64,000 nt of DNA. Source: an uncultured Bacteroidales bacterium. GTDB lineage: Bacteria > Bacteroidota > Bacteroidia > Bacteroidales > Muribaculaceae. Below, piece after piece: positions 1 to 9,530 of the stretch. Positions within the stretch are counted from its first letter, which is position 1. Each line of letters begins with the position of its first letter. The stretch is taken from assembly GCA_902781045.1 (NCBI GenBank), contig CACZHT010000002.1, positions 1-64,000 on the forward strand, given 5' to 3'. The notes beneath the pieces are model-generated. The model had not been told where the DNA came from. It made no database searches and saw only the letters and a program-made list of their open reading frames with translations. Made by a program: the position numbers and the translations under genes.

Positions 1-1035
1 CTCGATGGTCAGCCCCTCGGGCAGATAGATGTCGGCCTGCAGGGCGGTGTAGGCCACCGTGTTGTCCAGCATGATCTCGACCTGCTTGGTCTCGCCGGCT
101 TCAATTTTGAAATCGTTGATATAAAGGCTATTGGTATCAGTTGCTGGAGGTTGATCATTTCCCGATGTAACGGTTATTACACTGCTTGCCTGAACATTCT
201 CATCAGCAACCGATGTGGCAGTAATCACGGCATGACCTATAGAAACACATTTCACGCGACATCCACCATCATCATTGCTTTCAATTTGGGCCACCTCGGT
301 TTTGGACGATGCCCATAACAGTTGTTTATCGGTAGTGTAACTTGGCGTGAATGTTGCATATAAGTCAACATAATCATTCACTTTGCTTTCAACGGCTGGA
401 AAATTAAGCGTAAGGCTAGCTGGCAAAGCAGCATCGGCCGTCACGGTTGTAGTATAAACCCTGTCGCAGGTGTAGGCGGGTAAAGGATTATCATCTTCTC
501 CATATCCCATGGCAACTTCTACGAATCCTCCACTTCCATCACTAGTTGGTTGTGAGGTTATGATTTCGCCACCTTGAAAAGTTGAGTCGGCATGGAACTT
601 GAATTGGAACAACTTGTTGTTGCCCACTATATCCACATTATCAAAGGTATAAGCAAAAAATCTATAGAAATTTTCGTGTGCTGAAATGATTATTTTATTT
701 TGTCCATTAATTTGGCTTTGCCAGAGTTTACTCTCTGCATAACAACTATAATTGTCGTCCTGGTCATCTATGCCAAGGTAGTGATACTCATCGTGGTTGA
801 TATCAGGCTCAGTACCAGTAATTAAATCGAAATGCAAGCCATCAGGTAAGTAGAAGTCTGCCACGACACCATTCCACATGCGTGTGCTATACATCCACAC
901 ATCCACAAGCTTGGCTTCACCTGGTGCAATACTGAAATCGTTAATATAAATGTGATCTGGGGCAGATATGCCACTAAAAGCGTAGCCAAATAACGCCGTC
1001 AGCACACAAAACGAAAAAGAAATGAGTCTATTCAT
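1..1035 (-). CDS. Partial surface protein with cohesin-like and bacterial Ig-like domains
   Basis: The gene starts at the ATG at 1035 and runs off the left edge without a stop, so 345 residues are visible. Residues 1-21 form a signal peptide (MNRLISFSFCVLTALFGYAF). Residues about 28-150 look like a cohesin-type beta domain (IYINDFSIAPGE, then ADFYLPDGLHFDL). Residues about 200-290 look like a Big_2-type Ig domain. From residue 304 a second copy of the first module begins (LYINDFKIEAGE, ADIYLPEGL). The same module type occurs near the C terminus of the next gene upstream, so the two are probably related secreted proteins of one operon. The DNA is AT-rich from 121 to 1035 but GC-richer at 1-120, where the second module starts. 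Function beyond a secreted or surface role cannot be stated. Confidence 0.75.
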   Translation of the reverse strand, partial: MNRLISFSFCVLTALFGYAFSGISAPDHIYINDFSIAPGEAKLVDVWMYSTRMWNGVVADFYLPDGLHFDLITGTEPDINHDEYHYLGIDDQDDNYSCYAESKLWQSQINGQNKIIISAHENFYRFFAYTFDNVDIVGNNKLFQFKFHADSTFQGGEIITSQPTSDGSGGFVEVAMGYGEDDNPLPAYTCDRVYTTTVTADAALPASLTLNFPAVESKVNDYVDLYATFTPSYTTDKQLLWASSKTEVAQIESNDDGGCRVKCVSIGHAVITATSVADENVQASSVITVTSGNDQPPATDTNSLYINDFKIEAGETKQVEIMLDNTVAYTALQADIYLPEGLTIE

Positions 1036-1073
1036 TGTTGTTGAGACTATTGATTTTGTTAGAATTATGACAA

Positions 1074-1117
1074 CATCTATGCCGAGCTGCATCAATTAGC
1101 AGAGCTCAGCATAGATG
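1074..1117 (-). terminator. Strong stem-loop between two minus-strand surface genes
   Basis: Arms 1074-1090 and 1099-1117 are complementary apart from one mismatch and one bulge, with an 8-base loop. It lies 12 bases after the stop of the GLUG protein and 39 bases before the start of the next minus-strand gene. No clear U-run follows on the minus strand, so it may attenuate or protect mRNA ends rather than act as a classical terminator. Confidence 0.55.
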
Positions 1118-1128
1118 CAGTTACAGAA

Positions 1129-4100
1129 TTACAAGATTATTTTCGTCCTTTTTCCATTCAGATTAAGGATAACGAGGCCAGTAGCCGGTGCCTTAATTAT
1201 GTTGCGACCTGCATGCACGTTGCGAGTCATGCTCATGCCGTTGGGCAGGACAATCATCACCTGGCCGTCGACCGGGGTCTCGACCACGATGTTGCCGTTC
1301 TGGGCATAGATGCGTGTCTTGGCATTGGCATCATGCACACCCGTGGCAAGAGGAGCCAACAAGATGTCGCTGTGGCCGATGCCTTGTGCAGCGGGTGTCG
1401 CCAACTGGATGCCGTGCAGCGTCACCACGTCCTGCGCCTCGCCCGAGAGGCTGATGCGCAGCAGCGCTCCCTCATGGCCCTTGAATGCTTTGAGCGCACT
1501 CGATGCGGCCAGCAGGCGGTAGTCGCCACTAGCCACTTGTGCCACATCGACGGTGTGGCTGGCGCTGGCGCGGTCGGTCAGTGTGGCTTCTGCCACGCTC
1601 ATGCCCTGCGGCAGGGTGAGGTCTATCTGCAGTGCGGTGATGTCCACGTCGTTGTCCAGGCTCACCACAATCTCGTTGCCACTCATGGTGGCATTGATGG
1701 CGACATCGCCGTCCATGATGCCCATGGCAGGCGCATGGCGCGGTGCCTCGCTCGGATAGGTCAGCGCAATTGCGGCAACACCCACCAGGTCGGTCACATT
1801 GATGCTGCCGTTCTCGTCGAGGTCGGCAGCCGCAAAGATAAACGGCTGCGGGTTCTGCTCCAGGATGTAACTGGCGGTGGTCACATAGTCGCTCACGTTG
1901 ACCTTGTTGTCGCCGTTCACGTCACCCAGCAGGACATCACCGCTTGGTTCATCGCCACTGACCAATGTCAACAGATAGGGATGCCCCTTACCCTCGTTGA
2001 TGCCCCAGACGTTATCGAAGTCCCAGCCTTGAGCGGCATAGGTGGCCTGTTGCATCAGTACGTCGGCATTGAGGCTGATTCCCTCCAACGGGTCGTCATA
2101 GATGATTTGGGTCACATCGTTGACCGAGACCACCATTGTCTTGAGCGCATGGTTGTTGGTCTGTGGGGTAGCGGCACCGTTCTTGAAACCGCCAATCACA
2201 CGCATAGCCACACCCTGCTGGTCACTCACATCAATCTTGTTGTTGATGGCGAAGCAGTTGTTGGTCGCCGCATTGGCACCATCCAGATAGCCCACGATGC
2301 CACCGCCGAAGTTGGTCGCATACAAGTCGCCCGAAGCGTGACAATTGTCAATCTTGCCAAAACTGTAGCCTGCGATGCCGCCGGCATACAATCCGCCACG
2401 CGTATCGGCTGTACTATAACAGTCGGTGATGTCGCCCGTGGTATAGCCCACGATGCCACCGGCACGGCAGTTGGTCAAGTCGGTTGTGGCCACCGACCCT
2501 TGCGAAGCACACTGCCCTATGGCAGCAGATGAGTGCCCTGCAATGCCACCGATGAAGTCCTTACCAGTCAGCGTGACCTCGGTCTGGCAATGGGCAATAC
2601 CGGCAACAGTGCTGCCCACCAAGCCGCCCACGCTGTCGCCCGTGGCGGTAATGATGGTTGATTTCACTTTCAGCCCATCCAATGGTGTAGATACCTCACC
2701 GGCGATGCCGCCAACATGTGAAGCACCAGCGATAGTTGCATGGTCGACAGTCAAGGTCGAGAACTGGCTATTGTGGTCATATCCGGTGATGGCGCCCACA
2801 TATTTGTTGCCCGCCACCTGACCACGCACCATCACATTCTCAAATGCGCAACCGACCGATTTACCCACCAGTATGCCAGCATAGTCACCACTGCTCTGCA
2901 CCATCTTGCCATCGGCGGTAATGACCTGAAGATTCTTGATGGTGGCATTCTCCATGCTGGAGATAAGGCCTGTGTTATTCGAACTGCTATTGAGCCACAG
3001 CCCAGTGACGGTGTGTCCGTCACCATCCAGTTGCTTCATGGTGCCACCACCATTGGTACCCACAGGCAGCCAGCCGCTCTCAGGATTGTTGTTGGCAATC
3101 CAGTCGGTGAGGTCAATATCGTTCATTACCTTATAATAACTGTAACTATTGATGTTGGCCAGATCACTAGCGGTATAGATCAGGTAGGGCGATTGCTCGG
3201 TGCCCTCCCCTGGATACCCAACGGCAGTGGTCACATAGTAGGAGTGAATCAGGCTGTCGGTCAGGGCGTAAGCCTTGACCGTGACGCCCGACTGCATTGC
3301 CGGCACCAGGGCAGTCCAGTTTGTGCCCGTCACCTGTGCCTCATAGTCTTCTTGACCGATGCGCACATACACCTTTGCCCCCACGGCACACTGTCCGCTC
3401 AGACTCGTATCACCAGACACTGGGATACTTGTGAATACCGGCGGTGCGCACTGCGAGGGCTTGTAGGGATAACTCTCGGTCTCAAGGATGGTCCAGTCGT
3501 TGGTGAAGTCCCAGTTTAGCCCCTGATAACTCGATTTGTAACGCAGCAACCCCTTGCCCATTGCGGTACCGTGCTGCGCACCGTCCTCAACGGTGAGTTG
3601 CAGACCCTGCGACACCACGTTCATTGTGGTCATGCCACGATTGGCGGCATTGGTACCCTGTGTGCCCATGGCGCAGGTGTTGTCGGCAAAACCGTAGACA
3701 CGGCCAACATCTCCGTTCACAGCATTGATGGCATCCTGTGCCGCCACGCAACTGGTTGCAGTGCTGCCGTTCAAGAGATAGCCGGCGATACCACCCACAT
3801 AGCGGCTGCCGGTTGCATAGCCGCTGGCATAGTTCTTGTCGAGCGTGACATGGTTGCCGTAGCCCACGATGCCGCCCACATTCTCCTTGCCCGTGAGCCA
3901 GCCGTTGTAGTAACTGTTTGATATTTGTGAAAAATTCGCCGAATTTAAATCTGGTACAAAACCTATCAGTCCTCCAACATTGTTTCCTTGTGAATAAATA
4001 TCACTAACAACAAAGCAATTATTTATTTGCACATCACTGCAAACTAAATAGCCAATTAGTCCACCTACATGGTCTCCTTGAGCAGTAAGATCAGCTATTA

Positions 4101-5925
4101 CGGAACTTTTATTTAGAATGATAGTTCGTGCATTTGCAACATGTCCGACCAAACCACCTATAGCCGATTCGCCATTATAAGCATTTGCTAAAATGGTGCC
4201 AGTATAGCTGCATTCATTTAACGATAAATAGGCATTAGAGTCGTTCACACTGCCAATAAAACCGCTTGCAGAGGAGCAGTCAGTTGATGTGTTAGTTGTA
4301 ATACCACCCTCAATAAAACATCGTGATGCATTCAGCTGATTAGCCTTTCCGGCAAACCCACCTATGTAGGCAGAACCGCTCACAGTAGCATTAGACTGTA
4401 CATCTTTAGCAGTGCAATCAGAATCAGACATGCCAATAACGCCTCCCGAAAAGTTCTTACCAATAATTATAGCGTCATTGCATATATCTTGCAAATGAGC
4501 ATATGACGCATATCCAGCCAAACCGCCAGTGTAGTCTTCGCCCGACACCATGCCACTGTGGCTACATGAGGTGAATTCGCTAGCAGTTATTGAACCAACA
4601 AGGCCACCATTTTTTATGCTTGTCCCAGTTAGAGCCCCTCTGAAGTGGCAGTCACATGCTATACAGTATGCCGCCATACCAGCAAGTCCACCTGTATTTA
4701 TCTTACCAGAAACATTTGAATTAGAAATAACATTTGTAATATTTGAAAACTGAATGAATCCAACCAAGCTACCACTATAGTCTCCACCAATTATTTCATT
4801 GCATTCAAGGGAAAGGTTATCGAAAGATGAACTCTCTGCAAATCCAAATAGTCCCACAAAGTTAGTTGATGGGCGATTAATGAATAAGCCCTTGATAGTG
4901 TGTCCTTCACCATGGAACACTCCTAAAAATGGAGAATCTTGCGTACCTATCGGCTCCCATCCCTGAATGTAATTGTTCTCAGCCAGAAATGAAGACAAGT
5001 CAATGTCCGCCATTAGTTTGAACACGATTCCCTTGCGACCTGTAAAGTTTCGCACATTGTACAATTGAATAGGATTGAAGATTAAATATGGATCATCTTC
5101 TGTTCCACTGCCTGAACCAGCGAACCCACCAGACCCTTGAGTCATACCAATGGGCAAATTAAAATCTCCGAAAAAGCTGAATTGTGACCATAGTTCATGA
5201 AGTCGATATTGTATGCAAGAGTTTATGGGAACACTTAAGTGGATGCTAGATTGTTTGTTTCTATCAAAAGTCGTTTCTGTAATAGATGGTGGATTAGAAG
5301 CCTCACAATTAACAGTAACAAGTTGATTGCAATCGGCGAATGCATTTTGGCCAATAGTAATAACATTACTCGGAATTGTTATTGATGTGATTTTTGAACC
5401 TTTGATAAAATCATTCGGAATCACCCGAACACTTTCCCCAATATTTACACATGTAATGTTAGAAGTAGGGAAATTACTTTTAGACTGCAATTCGATTGCA
5501 TTCCATGTAAGGTCTTGAACTCCTGAAACAGAATTGAATGCAGATTCATCAATTACCGTGATAGACTTTGGAATTGTTATAGATTGTAAGTTCCGACCAG
5601 AAAATGCTTGGTCTCCAATTGCCGTTACATTGTAAATTTTACCATTATATGTTACTGTTTCAGGCACATTCCCATTTGAACTAGATGTGATACCAGTAAA
5701 TACCCAACGCCACGTTCCAGTATACTGACCAGTTTGATAGAACTCTTCTACATAATTTCTATAACCATAGGTAACAGTAACAGCACTGTCATTCGTTATA
5801 TTGTAGTAAATGGAATTCACTTCAAAGTCATGACATTTATCCGAACGCGAACCTCGGGTAACTGCAATACATTCTGGATATACAGCACTTAGAATTAATG
5901 CTATTATTAATATTGTTTGTTTCAT
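1129..5925 (-). CDS. Giant secreted protein: BspA-like LRR, GLUG repeats, dockerin, cohesin-like module, T9SS-type tail
   Basis: I chose the ATG at 5925 (MKQTILIIALILSAVYPECIA, a signal peptide); 16 extra in-frame residues upstream overlap the preceding gene. The product is 1598 aa. In order: BspA-type LRR repeats at about 90-260 (ITIPKSITVIDESAF), a long array of GLUG-like units with GG(L/I)(V/A)G cores at about 300-1370, a dockerin-type pair of calcium loops (GDVNGDNKVNVSDY and DLDENGSINVTDL) near 1400-1450, a cohesin-like module, and a last ~70 residues resembling a Por secretion (type IX) sorting domain (TGLVILNLNGKRTKIIL). These parts indicate a secreted, surface-attached adhesin or scaffold. 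Base composition changes inside the gene: 1129 to about 3920 is GC-rich, about 3920 to 5925 is AT-rich, suggesting a mosaic. Substrate unknown. Confidence 0.82.
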   Translation of the reverse strand: MKQTILIIALILSAVYPECIAVTRGSRSDKCHDFEVNSIYYNITNDSAVTVTYGYRNYVEEFYQTGQYTGTWRWVFTGITSSSNGNVPETVTYNGKIYNVTAIGDQAFSGRNLQSITIPKSITVIDESAFNSVSGVQDLTWNAIELQSKSNFPTSNITCVNIGESVRVIPNDFIKGSKITSITIPSNVITIGQNAFADCNQLVTVNCEASNPPSITETTFDRNKQSSIHLSVPINSCIQYRLHELWSQFSFFGDFNLPIGMTQGSGGFAGSGSGTEDDPYLIFNPIQLYNVRNFTGRKGIVFKLMADIDLSSFLAENNYIQGWEPIGTQDSPFLGVFHGEGHTIKGLFINRPSTNFVGLFGFAESSSFDNLSLECNEIIGGDYSGSLVGFIQFSNITNVISNSNVSGKINTGGLAGMAAYCIACDCHFRGALTGTSIKNGGLVGSITASEFTSCSHSGMVSGEDYTGGLAGYASYAHLQDICNDAIIIGKNFSGGVIGMSDSDCTAKDVQSNATVSGSAYIGGFAGKANQLNASRCFIEGGITTNTSTDCSSASGFIGSVNDSNAYLSLNECSYTGTILANAYNGESAIGGLVGHVANARTIILNKSSVIADLTAQGDHVGGLIGYLVCSDVQINNCFVVSDIYSQGNNVGGLIGFVPDLNSANFSQISNSYYNGWLTGKENVGGIVGYGNHVTLDKNYASGYATGSRYVGGIAGYLLNGSTATSCVAAQDAINAVNGDVGRVYGFADNTCAMGTQGTNAANRGMTTMNVVSQGLQLTVEDGAQHGTAMGKGLLRYKSSYQGLNWDFTNDWTILETESYPYKPSQCAPPVFTSIPVSGDTSLSGQCAVGAKVYVRIGQEDYEAQVTGTNWTALVPAMQSGVTVKAYALTDSLIHSYYVTTAVGYPGEGTEQSPYLIYTASDLANINSYSYYKVMNDIDLTDWIANNNPESGWLPVGTNGGGTMKQLDGDGHTVTGLWLNSSSNNTGLISSMENATIKNLQVITADGKMVQSSGDYAGILVGKSVGCAFENVMVRGQVAGNKYVGAITGYDHNSQFSTLTVDHATIAGASHVGGIAGEVSTPLDGLKVKSTIITATGDSVGGLVGSTVAGIAHCQTEVTLTGKDFIGGIAGHSSAAIGQCASQGSVATTDLTNCRAGGIVGYTTGDITDCYSTADTRGGLYAGGIAGYSFGKIDNCHASGDLYATNFGGGIVGYLDGANAATNNCFAINNKIDVSDQQGVAMRVIGGFKNGAATPQTNNHALKTMVVSVNDVTQIIYDDPLEGISLNADVLMQQATYAAQGWDFDNVWGINEGKGHPYLLTLVSGDEPSGDVLLGDVNGDNKVNVSDYVTTASYILEQNPQPFIFAAADLDENGSINVTDLVGVAAIALTYPSEAPRHAPAMGIMDGDVAINATMSGNEIVVSLDNDVDITALQIDLTLPQGMSVAEATLTDRASASHTVDVAQVASGDYRLLAASSALKAFKGHEGALLRISLSGEAQDVVTLHGIQLATPAAQGIGHSDILLAPLATGVHDANAKTRIYAQNGNIVVETPVDGQVMIVLPNGMSMTRNVHAGRNIIKAPATGLVILNLNGKRTKIIL

Positions 5926-5938
5926 GATGTTGCAACTA

Positions 5939-7030
5939 TTATAGTTTGTTGTTCTTGCTGCTGTTCTCTCCACGCTCCATAAGTGTGAGTGGTGAGACAG
6001 CGATTCGGTTCAAATCTTTCTTAAGACCCTCAATGAGAGATTGACGCTCAGCCGGAAGTAACTTCTGAAAATCAGCATAAACGCATTGGGCGATAGCGTT
6101 GGCATCACCCTGTTTGATATTCTTTGATTGCGGATGATTTTTTGAATACCAAGTGTCTACCATCTTTTTAATGTCATCAAGCGCATGCCAACCTCCAGCA
6201 GCCAGTTCAATGGCTATGGGAATATCATGGTTGATGCTCACGTCAGCAAGGCAGCTGGCCTCCATGTAGTCGGGGGTTGGTCTGCCGACAGATGCACACT
6301 CGGTGAATACTCTATCTGCTTTGCCGTCGATATAGACTTCTCTGCCAAAGATGTCAAGCGAATCAATCTCGCCAACACGATAAATGGCATTTTTGGCGAG
6401 AATACGTATCCCGTCAACATATCGGGCGAGCCACTTTCTGCTCCACAACGATCCTCCTCTTTGGCTAGAGATAATCTTCTTAATCAAGCGGATGGGAAAA
6501 TAAACTCCTGTGACAGGAAAGCGGTCTTGAGAGCCCAGACGTGCCTTGAATGATTGACGCAGTTCCTTGCGAGTGTAGATTTGATGAGCAACAATAGGCA
6601 GTTTGGTTACGAAGCTTTTTATGCCAGCCGATTTCGGAATTCCACCCATGTCGAGCAGTATCGACAATTGCCCATTCGTGATGATGTCAATCAAGAACTC
6701 AATGAAACACGAAAGTGCAGATGCATAGTCACTGATGGTTTTGGGTGACAAAGGACGGTTTCCTGCAATGTTTGACTGCTGTTCTTTCCACAGACCGAGC
6801 ATCTGCGACAGAAAGCGAACTGCTTCCCATGGATTGTTACTACCAAGCATTGAAAACAAGTCATGCTCAAACGAAGGATATGCAATTAGCACTCGTTTCA
6901 GCAAATTGGGCAAATAGTTGTTGCTGTAAGTGTCAATAGTGGATGCCGTAAGTTGCAATTCTTCGTTTTCATTCATCCACTTTCGCCACTCATCAACGAG
7001 GGGAATGGTTTGAGTAACTTTTTCGGCCAT
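5939..7030 (-). CDS. Uncharacterised 363-aa protein
   Basis: I do not recognise this family. I prefer the ATG at 7030 (MAEKVTQTIPLVDEW); an in-frame ATG at 7108 would add 26 residues of odd composition. There is no signal peptide or obvious membrane segment. The first ~110 residues (STIDTYSNNYLPNLLKR and LSPKTISDYASALSCFIEFL) weakly recall the helical core-binding domain of tyrosine recombinases, but no R..HxxR..Y catalytic set is visible in the C-terminal half, so no recombinase call is made. It ends 13 bases before the start of the giant GLUG protein on the same strand, so the two are probably co-transcribed from the promoter near 7390-7418. Codon and base use are more AT-rich than the OPT gene upstream. 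Confidence 0.6.
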   Translation of the reverse strand: MAEKVTQTIPLVDEWRKWMNENEELQLTASTIDTYSNNYLPNLLKRVLIAYPSFEHDLFSMLGSNNPWEAVRFLSQMLGLWKEQQSNIAGNRPLSPKTISDYASALSCFIEFLIDIITNGQLSILLDMGGIPKSAGIKSFVTKLPIVAHQIYTRKELRQSFKARLGSQDRFPVTGVYFPIRLIKKIISSQRGGSLWSRKWLARYVDGIRILAKNAIYRVGEIDSLDIFGREVYIDGKADRVFTECASVGRPTPDYMEASCLADVSINHDIPIAIELAAGGWHALDDIKKMVDTWYSKNHPQSKNIKQGDANAIAQCVYADFQKLLPAERQSLIEGLKKDLNRIAVSPLTLMERGENSSKNNKL

Positions 7031-7177
7031 TGTTACAGATTTTTCAGTTGTCACCCCATGGCTCACTGGTGCGGTGACACACATAAAAACAAAAGCGTGA
7101 GAGCCCATACTGTGCCCGTCCCGCTTCTAAAAGGCCTAGCTACTTGCCCGAAACAACATGGACGAGCAACACTAAGA

Positions 7178-7243
7178 CCCCACGCCGATATGTGTAAACC
7201 ACCCCCCTCCACCCTCACGGCGTAGGGGATGGGGTGTTACACA
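7178..7243 (-). ncRNA. Candidate structured leader with H-type pseudoknot
   Basis: Two stems interlock. Stem 1 pairs 7191-7205 with 7231-7243 (13 pairs, two-base bulge; TGTGTAA against TTACACA, CACCCC against GGGGTG). Stem 2 pairs 7178-7187 (CCCCACGCCG) with 7218-7228 (CGGCGTAGGGG), 10 pairs with one bulged A, and the second strand lies inside the loop of stem 1. This is the topology of an H-type pseudoknot. It sits in the transcribed leader between the promoter at 7387-7418 and the 363-aa gene. I do not recognise a known RNA family. Confidence 0.5.
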
Positions 7244-7386
7244 CCCGTAGGCATCTATGGTTGCCTTGTCCTTGGTTGTTTCTTTTAAGAGTAGCTAGTT
7301 CTTTAGAAGCCAAAGAACAAAGCGCCAATAAACGCTTTTTCCACAAAATTACAGGTTGGCTCAACCTTTGCGAACCATCTGCGCTG

Positions 7387-7418
7387 CAAAGTTACAAAAC
7401 AATCTGTAGAAACACAAA
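7387..7418 (-). promoter_or_regulatory. Bacteroidales-type promoter, minus strand
   Basis: On the minus strand a TTTG (7418-7415) is followed after 20 bases by TAACTTTG (7394-7387), matching the Bacteroidales pattern TTTG-N19-21-TAnnTTTG. It should start a transcript near 7380 running through the pseudoknot leader into the 363-aa gene and the giant surface protein. Confidence 0.65.
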
Positions 7419-7512
7419 TTTTCGACCGAAAAAACCATTTTGACACACCCTCAACCACAATCCCATCGTCAGATGCGGACGCGGCAAGCCGAACTTGACA
7501 AAAATAGAAAAA

Positions 7513-7543
7513 TGGCGGAAAGAGAACCGTCCCCTTTCCGCCA
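7513..7543. repeat. REP unit 3' of the OPT transporter
   Basis: Palindromic unit with ends GGCGGAAA and TTTCCGCC around the conserved core GAACCGTCCCC. It lies 22 bases beyond the stop of the OPT gene and could also act as an mRNA 3' stem-loop. Same family as the units around the RAYT gene at 17.4-18.2 kb. Confidence 0.75.
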
Positions 7544-7565
7544 TTTGGATGATTTTAGATTGCTG

Positions 7566-9530
7566 TTACTCGTCTTTCTTGGCCTTGAGGCTGAAGACGA
7601 TGAGGAAGCAGATGATGGCTGCGTACATGACGAGGCCCAGGATATTCTGGGTGGTCTCGGGCATGGTGTTGTCAAACTTGATGCCGAAGAACAACAGGGC
7701 AGCGCTGACCACGCCCATCAGGGCACCACCGGCAATGAAGCCGCTGGCCAGCAGTGTGCCACGCTCGTTGCGCTCTTTGTTGACCTCCTCGTTCTTGCTG
7801 CGGCTGACGACAAACCAGCTGACGATGCCGCCAATGAGCAGCGGTGCGTTGAGCTGCAAGGGAATGAACATACCCAGCGAGAACGGCAGCGCCGGCACCT
7901 TGAGCCAATTGAGCAACAGGGCCAGGATGGCACCGACGATGTAGAGAATCCAGGGGGTTTCGCCACCCATCATCAGGGGGTCGATGACGGCTGCCATGGC
8001 GTTGGCCTGCGGTGCGACGAGTGCGTTGTCGCCCACAAAGCCGTAGGTCTTGTTGAGGATGATCATCACTCCACCCACAGTGGCCGCGCTGAGCAGTGTG
8101 CCCACGCCCTTCCAGACCTCCTGCTTGGCGGGTGTCGTACCCAGCCAGTATCCAACCTTGAGGTCGGTGACCATGCCACCAGCCATCGACAGGGCGGTGC
8201 AAACCACACCACCAATCACCATCGATGCCATGATGCCACGTGCACCGTTCAGACCGACAGCGACAAAGATGCCACTGGCGATGATCAGGGTCATCAGGGT
8301 CATACCGCTCACGGGGTTGCTGCCCACGATGGCAATGGCGTTGGCCGCCACGGTGGTGAACAAGAAGGCGATGACCACCACCACGACAAACGCCACGATG
8401 GTCTGCATCAAGTTGTTGATGACACCCAGATAGAAGAAGACAAAGGTCACCAGCAAGGCGGCAGCCAGGGCGAACACCAGAATCTTCATGGGGATGTCGC
8501 GCTGCGTGCGCTCGATCTTGCTCTCGTCCTCGGAGTTTCCACCGAAGGCCTTACCGGCCAGCCCTGCGGCACTCTTGATGACGCCCCAAGACTTGATGAT
8601 GCCCAGAATACCGCTCATGGCGATGCCGCCGATGCCGATGTAGCGGGCATAGTTCTTGAAGATGTCGTCGGCGGGCATCGAAGCCATGTCGGCACCGTAG
8701 GCACCAAACAGCGGCACGATAATCCACCAGATGAACGCACTACCGGCAAAGATGATGAACGCGTAGCGCAAGCCGATGATGTAGCCCAGACCCAGCACAG
8801 CGGCACCGGTGTTGACCTTGAAGAGCATCTTGGTGTTGTCGGCCAGCGTCTGCAAGGCGGGAATAGCGGTGGTCGAGAGCACCTCTTTCCACCAGCCGAA
8901 TGTGCTGACGATGAAGTCGTAGAGACCGCCCACCAGACCGGCGATGAGCAGCGGCTTGGCCTGCGCGCCACCCTTCTGGCCACTGATGAGCACCTGTGTT
9001 GTAGCCGTAGCCTCGGGGAAGGGGAACTCGCCATGCTTCTCGCTCACGAAGTACTTGCGGAAAGGGATGAAAAACAACAGTCCCAGCAATCCGCCCAGCA
9101 CCGAGCTGAGGAAGACCTCCAGGAAGTTGACCGTGATTTCGGGATACTTGGCCTGCAGGATGTAGAGAGCCGGCAGGGTGAAGATAGAACCTGCCACCAC
9201 CAGTCCGCTGGACGCGCCAATCGACTGGATGAGCACATTCTCGCCCAGCGAGTCCTTGCGCTTGGTCACACCGGCGATGCCGGCAGCGATGATGGCGATG
9301 GGGATGGCCGCCTCAAACACTTGTCCCACCTTCAGTCCCAGGTAGGCCGCGGCGGCACTGAAGATGACCGCCATGATCAGACCCAGCGAGACCGAATAGG
9401 GTGTAATCTCGGGATAATTCTTGTCGGGGCGCAGCACGGGGACGTACTTCTCGCCCTCCTTCAGCGGACGGAACGCGTTGTCGGGCAATCGCATCTCGTC
9501 CTGAATGGGTTTAGTAGTTTCTTCTGCCAT
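7566..9530 (-). CDS. OPT-family oligopeptide transporter
   Basis: The 654-aa product is a polytopic membrane protein of the OPT (oligopeptide/YSL) transporter family, a usual length for the bacterial branch. A short cytoplasmic N terminus (PEITPYSVSLGLIMAVIFSA) leads into the first of about 14-16 hydrophobic segments, with the family's AYLGLKVGQVFEAAIPIA motif at about residues 60-80. Members import peptides or metal chelates by cation symport across the inner membrane; the substrate here is not predictable. The ATG at 9530 is preceded by a promoter at 9610-9640 and a leader of about 70 bases containing the 9-bp CTAG array. Nothing is broken. It stands alone: the flanking genes are divergent (GH43) or separated by a REP unit. 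Confidence 0.88.
   Translation of the reverse strand: MAEETTKPIQDEMRLPDNAFRPLKEGEKYVPVLRPDKNYPEITPYSVSLGLIMAVIFSAAAAYLGLKVGQVFEAAIPIAIIAAGIAGVTKRKDSLGENVLIQSIGASSGLVVAGSIFTLPALYILQAKYPEITVNFLEVFLSSVLGGLLGLLFFIPFRKYFVSEKHGEFPFPEATATTQVLISGQKGGAQAKPLLIAGLVGGLYDFIVSTFGWWKEVLSTTAIPALQTLADNTKMLFKVNTGAAVLGLGYIIGLRYAFIIFAGSAFIWWIIVPLFGAYGADMASMPADDIFKNYARYIGIGGIAMSGILGIIKSWGVIKSAAGLAGKAFGGNSEDESKIERTQRDIPMKILVFALAAALLVTFVFFYLGVINNLMQTIVAFVVVVVIAFLFTTVAANAIAIVGSNPVSGMTLMTLIIASGIFVAVGLNGARGIMASMVIGGVVCTALSMAGGMVTDLKVGYWLGTTPAKQEVWKGVGTLLSAATVGGVMIILNKTYGFVGDNALVAPQANAMAAVIDPLMMGGETPWILYIVGAILALLLNWLKVPALPFSLGMFIPLQLNAPLLIGGIVSWFVVSRSKNEEVNKERNERGTLLASGFIAGGALMGVVSAALLFFGIKFDNTMPETTQNILGLVMYAAIICFLIVFSLKAKKDE

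Larger units (their letters stand above)
7109..7495. other. Gene-free stretch: leader, pseudoknot, promoter
   Basis: No credible coding frame is seen. It holds the minus-strand promoter (7387-7418), the pseudoknot candidate (7178-7243) and about 140 further leader bases before the start at 7030. The 60-70 bases on the OPT side show nothing recognisable until the REP unit at 7513. Confidence 0.5.

Noticed and set aside
1213..2532. 439-codon plus-strand frame
   Set aside because: Antisense shadow of the GLUG/dockerin region, His-rich low-complexity product.
7199..7236. C-rich then G-rich stretch looking like the palindromic repeat at 11297 and 62669
   Set aside because: Sequence and spacing differ; it is explained by the pseudoknot stems instead.
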